DNA from: Clostridia bacterium
GTDB taxonomy: Bacteria > Bacillota > Clostridia > Oscillospirales > CAG-382
Reading direction: 5' to 3'
Assembly (NCBI GenBank): GCA_017620655.1
Contig: JAGAUT010000057.1
Span: 1 to 46,811 of the forward strand
DNA: 46,811 nt
Below are positions 44,277-46,811 of the stretch, piece by piece. Within the stretch, counting starts at the first letter, position 1. Every line of letters starts with the position of its first letter. Position numbers and translations under genes: made by a program. A model generated the notes under the pieces. It did no database searches, was not told the origin of the DNA, and saw only the letters and a program-made list of their open reading frames with translations.

Positions 44277-46007
44277 TTAAAATTCAAAAATAGCAAATCC
44301 CGCCGCAGGAACAGTGACATAATACTCCTTGTCGTTTGCTTTTTCAATTTTTACATCATCCGAGCAAAGCTTCAATTCCTTAAGCTGTGCTTCGTCTTTG
44401 AAACTTACCTTTACACAACTGTCGGCGTTTCTGTCAAGTGTGTCACCGACAGGTCTTGCTCTGTAGTTGCCTTCGTTGTTGAAGATTGAAAGATATCTTG
44501 TTCCGTCTGAACTCTTCGAAACAATCCAGTGAAGCCCGCTGGCAGTAACAGGCATGATTTCCTCGCTTCTCGCTTTGATATCGTGCTCGAGTTTTTCAAA
44601 GCTTTCGCTTGTAAATACTCTGTACTTTTCACCGTACATTCTTGCAACACGGCTGTCTGGCGAGGCATCGATGAGGGTGTCATACTTTGAAAGAACTTCA
44701 TCTGAAGCATCTTCGTAAATAATGTCAAACAAATCGCCGAAACGTGAGTTTGTCATGACGTGACCTTCGTTGCCGTATCTTTCACCGTAGCTTTCGTACA
44801 TGAGTTTCAAAACGTTTTCAACGTGACCGTTGAAGGCTTTCTGCTTTTCGCCGAGGACGATTCTCATGTATGTGTCGCTGAGTTGGCCGATTTTGCGTAC
44901 TCTGAAGGGATTGTGTATTTCAATGCAGGAATACTCTTTGGGCAGAACAATTGCAAAGGGAATAACTGCTTTTACGTTTTTGTGATTCCTTGCAAAGTCA
45001 ATAAATTCTTTCTTTGCAATGCCGTATTCCGAAAGTTCAAAAGTGTTCATGTCGGAGTAGGAACAGTTGAGTCCCCATTCTTCGGCAAGATAGTCAGCAC
45101 CGCTCATGAGTGAGTAGTAGTAAATTCTCTTCTGAAGAAGTCTTGATGAGCCTCCTGCAGAGCCGTGTTCGGTGAAGTTGTCGGGATGCTGCTCCTGAGA
45201 AAGATACCATTCGTTTGACGGGTCGTCGTTGAAGCAGGGCATGGAGGCATCGAATTCTGTGGGTGCTGCAATCCATGTTTCGTAGTAAGTACCCCATTTT
45301 TTGCCGGAGTTTTCTGCTGTGCTTCTTGCCGCGGCAACTGCAATTCTCATGTCAGCAATCTGCCAGCCTACTTCGGGCATAAATGTCTTGACACCCAGCT
45401 TTTCGTAGAGCCTGTTCATGAGGAAATAGCTGTCGCAGGGGAGCATATGTCCGAGGGTTTCATCCATTCTCAGTCTGTAGATGTCCTCAAGCTGACAGAG
45501 GAGCTCCTGTGTTGTTTTTGCTTTCTTCAACGGTGCATAATATTCAGGTGTTCCGTGTGAAAGATTGTAAAGAGGCTTCCCGTCGGCAATGTTTGTAAGC
45601 TTTGTGATAAGTGCCTTTTTGAGTTCTTCCACGTCATAAGGACCGTCGTGTCCCATAAGCTCGGGAATTCTTTTCCAGTCAGAGTCTGTAATGTTGCTTG
45701 CAGACTCATGAAGCTGAAAGCCTAAAAACCAGTCTCCGAGAATGCTTTCGTATTCACGGATAAGGTCTTTGTCAAAGGCGTATTCGTGATATGTAATACC
45801 GCCGGTAATTCTGTCAACATAAAAGGGGATTTTGTTTTCCTTTATCATTGAATGAAGTCTTGTTCCCTTTGCAGCAAATTCGTTGAATTTAAGCTCACCG
45901 GGGACGGAAAAAGCGTGCTGGATTTTGAATCCCGAGTCTTCGTTGAGAAGATTGTTTTTTACTAAACCTTCGTAACATTTTTCGTTGTAAACATGAAAAA
46001 ATTTCAT
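44277..46007 (-). CDS. Unassigned hydrolase-like protein in the sugar cluster
   Basis: 576 residues from an ATG after GGAGGG; no signal peptide or membrane helix. I cannot name the family. The N-terminal ~400 residues look like an alpha/beta barrel: IPFYVDRITGGITYHEY, ILGDWFLGFQLHESAS, WGTYYETWIAAPTEF and SGADYLAEEWGLNC; several conserved-looking Glu (HES, YYETW, AEEWG) could be catalytic. A Rossmann-like segment follows (SKYDTLIDASPDSRVARMYGEKYRVF). The C-terminal ~90 residues look like a glycosidase beta domain (SDGTRYLSIFNNEGNYRARP; ending VTVPAAGFAIFEF). The architecture recalls beta-galactosidase-type clan A enzymes. Its neighbours support a glycan role; this is inference. Confidence 0.6.
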   Translation of the reverse strand: MKFFHVYNEKCYEGLVKNNLLNEDSGFKIQHAFSVPGELKFNEFAAKGTRLHSMIKENKIPFYVDRITGGITYHEYAFDKDLIREYESILGDWFLGFQLHESASNITDSDWKRIPELMGHDGPYDVEELKKALITKLTNIADGKPLYNLSHGTPEYYAPLKKAKTTQELLCQLEDIYRLRMDETLGHMLPCDSYFLMNRLYEKLGVKTFMPEVGWQIADMRIAVAAARSTAENSGKKWGTYYETWIAAPTEFDASMPCFNDDPSNEWYLSQEQHPDNFTEHGSAGGSSRLLQKRIYYYSLMSGADYLAEEWGLNCSYSDMNTFELSEYGIAKKEFIDFARNHKNVKAVIPFAIVLPKEYSCIEIHNPFRVRKIGQLSDTYMRIVLGEKQKAFNGHVENVLKLMYESYGERYGNEGHVMTNSRFGDLFDIIYEDASDEVLSKYDTLIDASPDSRVARMYGEKYRVFTSESFEKLEHDIKARSEEIMPVTASGLHWIVSKSSDGTRYLSIFNNEGNYRARPVGDTLDRNADSCVKVSFKDEAQLKELKLCSDDVKIEKANDKEYYVTVPAAGFAIFEF

Positions 46008-46037
46008 ATGAGTGCCCTCCGTAGCTGTTATGTGTTT

Positions 46038-46065
46038 ATTATATCATGACGGAGTAAAAAATCAA
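46038..46065 (-). promoter_or_regulatory. Promoter of the gene at 44277
   Basis: On the minus strand TTGATT, 16 bases ending in TGA, TATAAT, about 30 bases before the start codon. Confidence 0.7.
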
Positions 46066-46119
46066 GATGTTTTTGGTTTTGTTTTTTGAATAATGTATTC
46101 AAACAAGTAGGATTTACCC

Positions 46120-46148
46120 TTGACAAAACTTGTGTGTTGTGATAAAAT
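46120..46148 (+). promoter_or_regulatory. Strong promoter before the tRNA region
   Basis: TTGACA, 17 bases, TAAAAT. The predicted start (about 46155) lies a few bases before the tRNA-like fragment; the intact tRNA-Pro is 196 bases further on and probably depends on it. Confidence 0.8.
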
Positions 46149-46161
46149 ATCAAAGTCACGT

Positions 46162-46184
46162 TGAGGTGTAGTGCAGTTGGTAGC
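46162..46184 (+). pseudogene. 5' fragment of a tRNA-Pro-like gene
   Basis: 23 bases, TGAGGTGTAGTGCAGTTGG then TAGC, match the first 23 bases of the tRNA-Pro at 46351 with two differences. The anticodon arm and 3' half do not follow. Sequence from 46185 to 46350 is GC-rich up to ~46280 with no recognised gene, then has ACTGTG-TTTTT-CACAGT (46283-46299) and AT-rich sequence. Confidence 0.75.
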
Positions 46185-46350
46185 TGCGGAGTCGAGCACT
46201 GCCGAGCAGGGCAGATAAAGCGAGACGGAGCAGTGGAAAAACAACGAGCCGAAAGGAGCGGACTTGCCGTGCCGAAGCGGCGACTGTGTTTTTCACAGTT
46301 TTCAGACATTGCACTTTTCACGGACATTCTGTAACAGCAATATTATATTT

Positions 46351-46426
46351 CGAGGTGTAGCGCAGTTGGTAGCGTACGTGGTTTGGGACCATGGGGCCGC
46401 AGGTTCGAGTCCTGTCACCTCGACCA
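46351..46426 (+). tRNA. tRNA-Pro (UGG)
   Basis: 76 bases with encoded CCA. Acceptor stem CGAGGTG / CACCTCG, D arm GCGC-AGTTGGTA-GCGT, anticodon loop TTTGGGA with anticodon TGG, T arm GCAGG-TTCGAGT-CCTGT, discriminator A. A strong terminator follows. Confidence 0.96.
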
Positions 46427-46428
46427 TA

Positions 46429-46476
46429 TCGAGTGTTCATAACGTGTATGAAGTTATGAACACTCGATTTTTTTGT
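46429..46476 (+). terminator. Terminator with 16-bp perfect stem after tRNA-Pro
   Basis: ATCGAGTGTTCATAAC and GTTATGAACACTCGAT pair perfectly across a nine-base loop and are followed by seven T's. It lies between the tRNA 3' end and the convergent recombinase stop. Confidence 0.92.
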
Positions 46477-46478
46477 TT

Positions 46479-46811
46479 TTATGCAGTTTTAGTTGTTCTT
46501 AAGTATTCAACTTCAACACCTTTTCTTGTGTTGACTTTTATCTTGTCAAAATTCTCCGGCATATCAAGCTCACCAATGAACTTGTAATGTATTATTACCG
46601 ATTGAGTGCGGTTTAATCCTGTGCCTTCTACTGCATACACCTCAATTTTGTCGATTAGTTCCTGAAGAATCATAGGTGTAACCTCATTCATTTCTGCAAA
46701 GCTTCTTACACAAGAGAGAAAATGCTCCTTGCCTTCACGCACTTCGCTTATCTTTGCAAGCTGCTGATTCAGTTCAAGAATCTTCTTTTTAAGCTCGTCA
46801 CGTTCAACCTC
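46479..46811 (-). CDS. C-terminal part of a serine site-specific recombinase (DUF4368-type)
   Basis: The frame is open to the window edge, giving 110 C-terminal residues; the GTG at 46742 is an internal codon. The sequence begins in a coiled coil (DELKKKILELNQQLAKISEVREGK) and continues with the DUF4368-like tail of large serine recombinases: MILQELIDKIEVYAVEG, TQSVIIHYKFIGELDMPE and the end VNTRKGVEVEYLRTTKTA. Large serine recombinases of this type integrate and excise transposons and conjugative elements in Clostridia. The catalytic domain would lie beyond 46811. Its convergent position next to tRNA-Pro suggests the end of an integrated element. Confidence 0.82.
   Translation of the reverse strand, partial: EVERDELKKKILELNQQLAKISEVREGKEHFLSCVRSFAEMNEVTPMILQELIDKIEVYAVEGTGLNRTQSVIIHYKFIGELDMPENFDKIKVNTRKGVEVEYLRTTKTA

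Noticed and set aside
46162..46280. A second complete tRNA or a known small RNA at the fragment
   Set aside because: Only the first 23 bases match a tRNA; no anticodon arm, T arm or acceptor partner follows, and no known RNA family was recognised.
46028..46327. Minus-strand open frame of 99 residues over the tRNA fragment
   Set aside because: It covers a promoter, a tRNA-like fragment and GC-rich spacer, and has no ribosome-binding site.

Overview
The window looks like a chromosomal segment of a gut-type Clostridia bacterium (Bacillota, plausibly Oscillospirales or a neighbouring order). The basis is a Gram-positive division/wall cluster with a PASTA-tailed PBP and DivIB-type FtsQ, a BlaI/BlaR1-like pair, an LtaS-like sulfatase, frequent TTG/GTG starts behind strong AGGAGG sites, and sigma-A promoters with 17-bp spacers. 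Taxonomy is inference; no rRNA is present.

Layout. 1-10056: two related giant secreted modular proteins, the first cut by the window edge, the second ending in a metallophosphoesterase domain. A 135-bp tandem repeat array lies between them. 10142-15627: a DUF4886-like SGNH protein, a CarD-family regulator, a BlaI/M56 pair in which the M56 protein carries a C-terminal M23 peptidase, an LRR-like lipoprotein and cysteine synthase. 15760-17580: typA. 17581-18291: a gene-free stretch packed with hairpins. 18292-28292: a compact dcw cluster, mraZ-rsmH-ftsL-pbp(ftsI/spoVD)-mraY-ftsW-murG-ftsQ-ftsZ, without the Mur ligases, murB or ftsA that usually sit in it. 28378-35599 (minus strand): LtaS-like enzyme, SecG with an unusual tail, recA-recX-nfeD-SPFH and rpe. 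35811-46007: five cytoplasmic genes that look like carbohydrate catabolism (deacetylase/hydrolase-like protein, Gfo/Idh/MocA dehydrogenase, DUF6259-like glycosidase, GH20-like protein, another hydrolase-like protein). 46120-46811: a strong promoter, a tRNA 5' fragment, an intact tRNA-Pro(UGG), a 16-bp inverted repeat and the C-terminus of a serine recombinase, probably the edge of an integrated element.

How the parts fit. MraZ boxes at the first dcw promoter suggest autoregulation of the division cluster, and ftsZ has its own promoter. RecA, with a LexA-like box in its promoter, is followed by its modulator RecX and an NfeD/SPFH membrane pair. The sugar genes have no signal peptides and no transporter nearby, so they would act on imported oligosaccharides.

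The least explained items are: a hairpin element found twice, each time starting at the base after a TAA stop codon; the M56-M23 fusion; SecG with a Cys/His knuckle-like tail; the repeat-built metallophosphoesterase; and the unassigned glycan cluster. No CRISPR array, rRNA or complete transposon was found.
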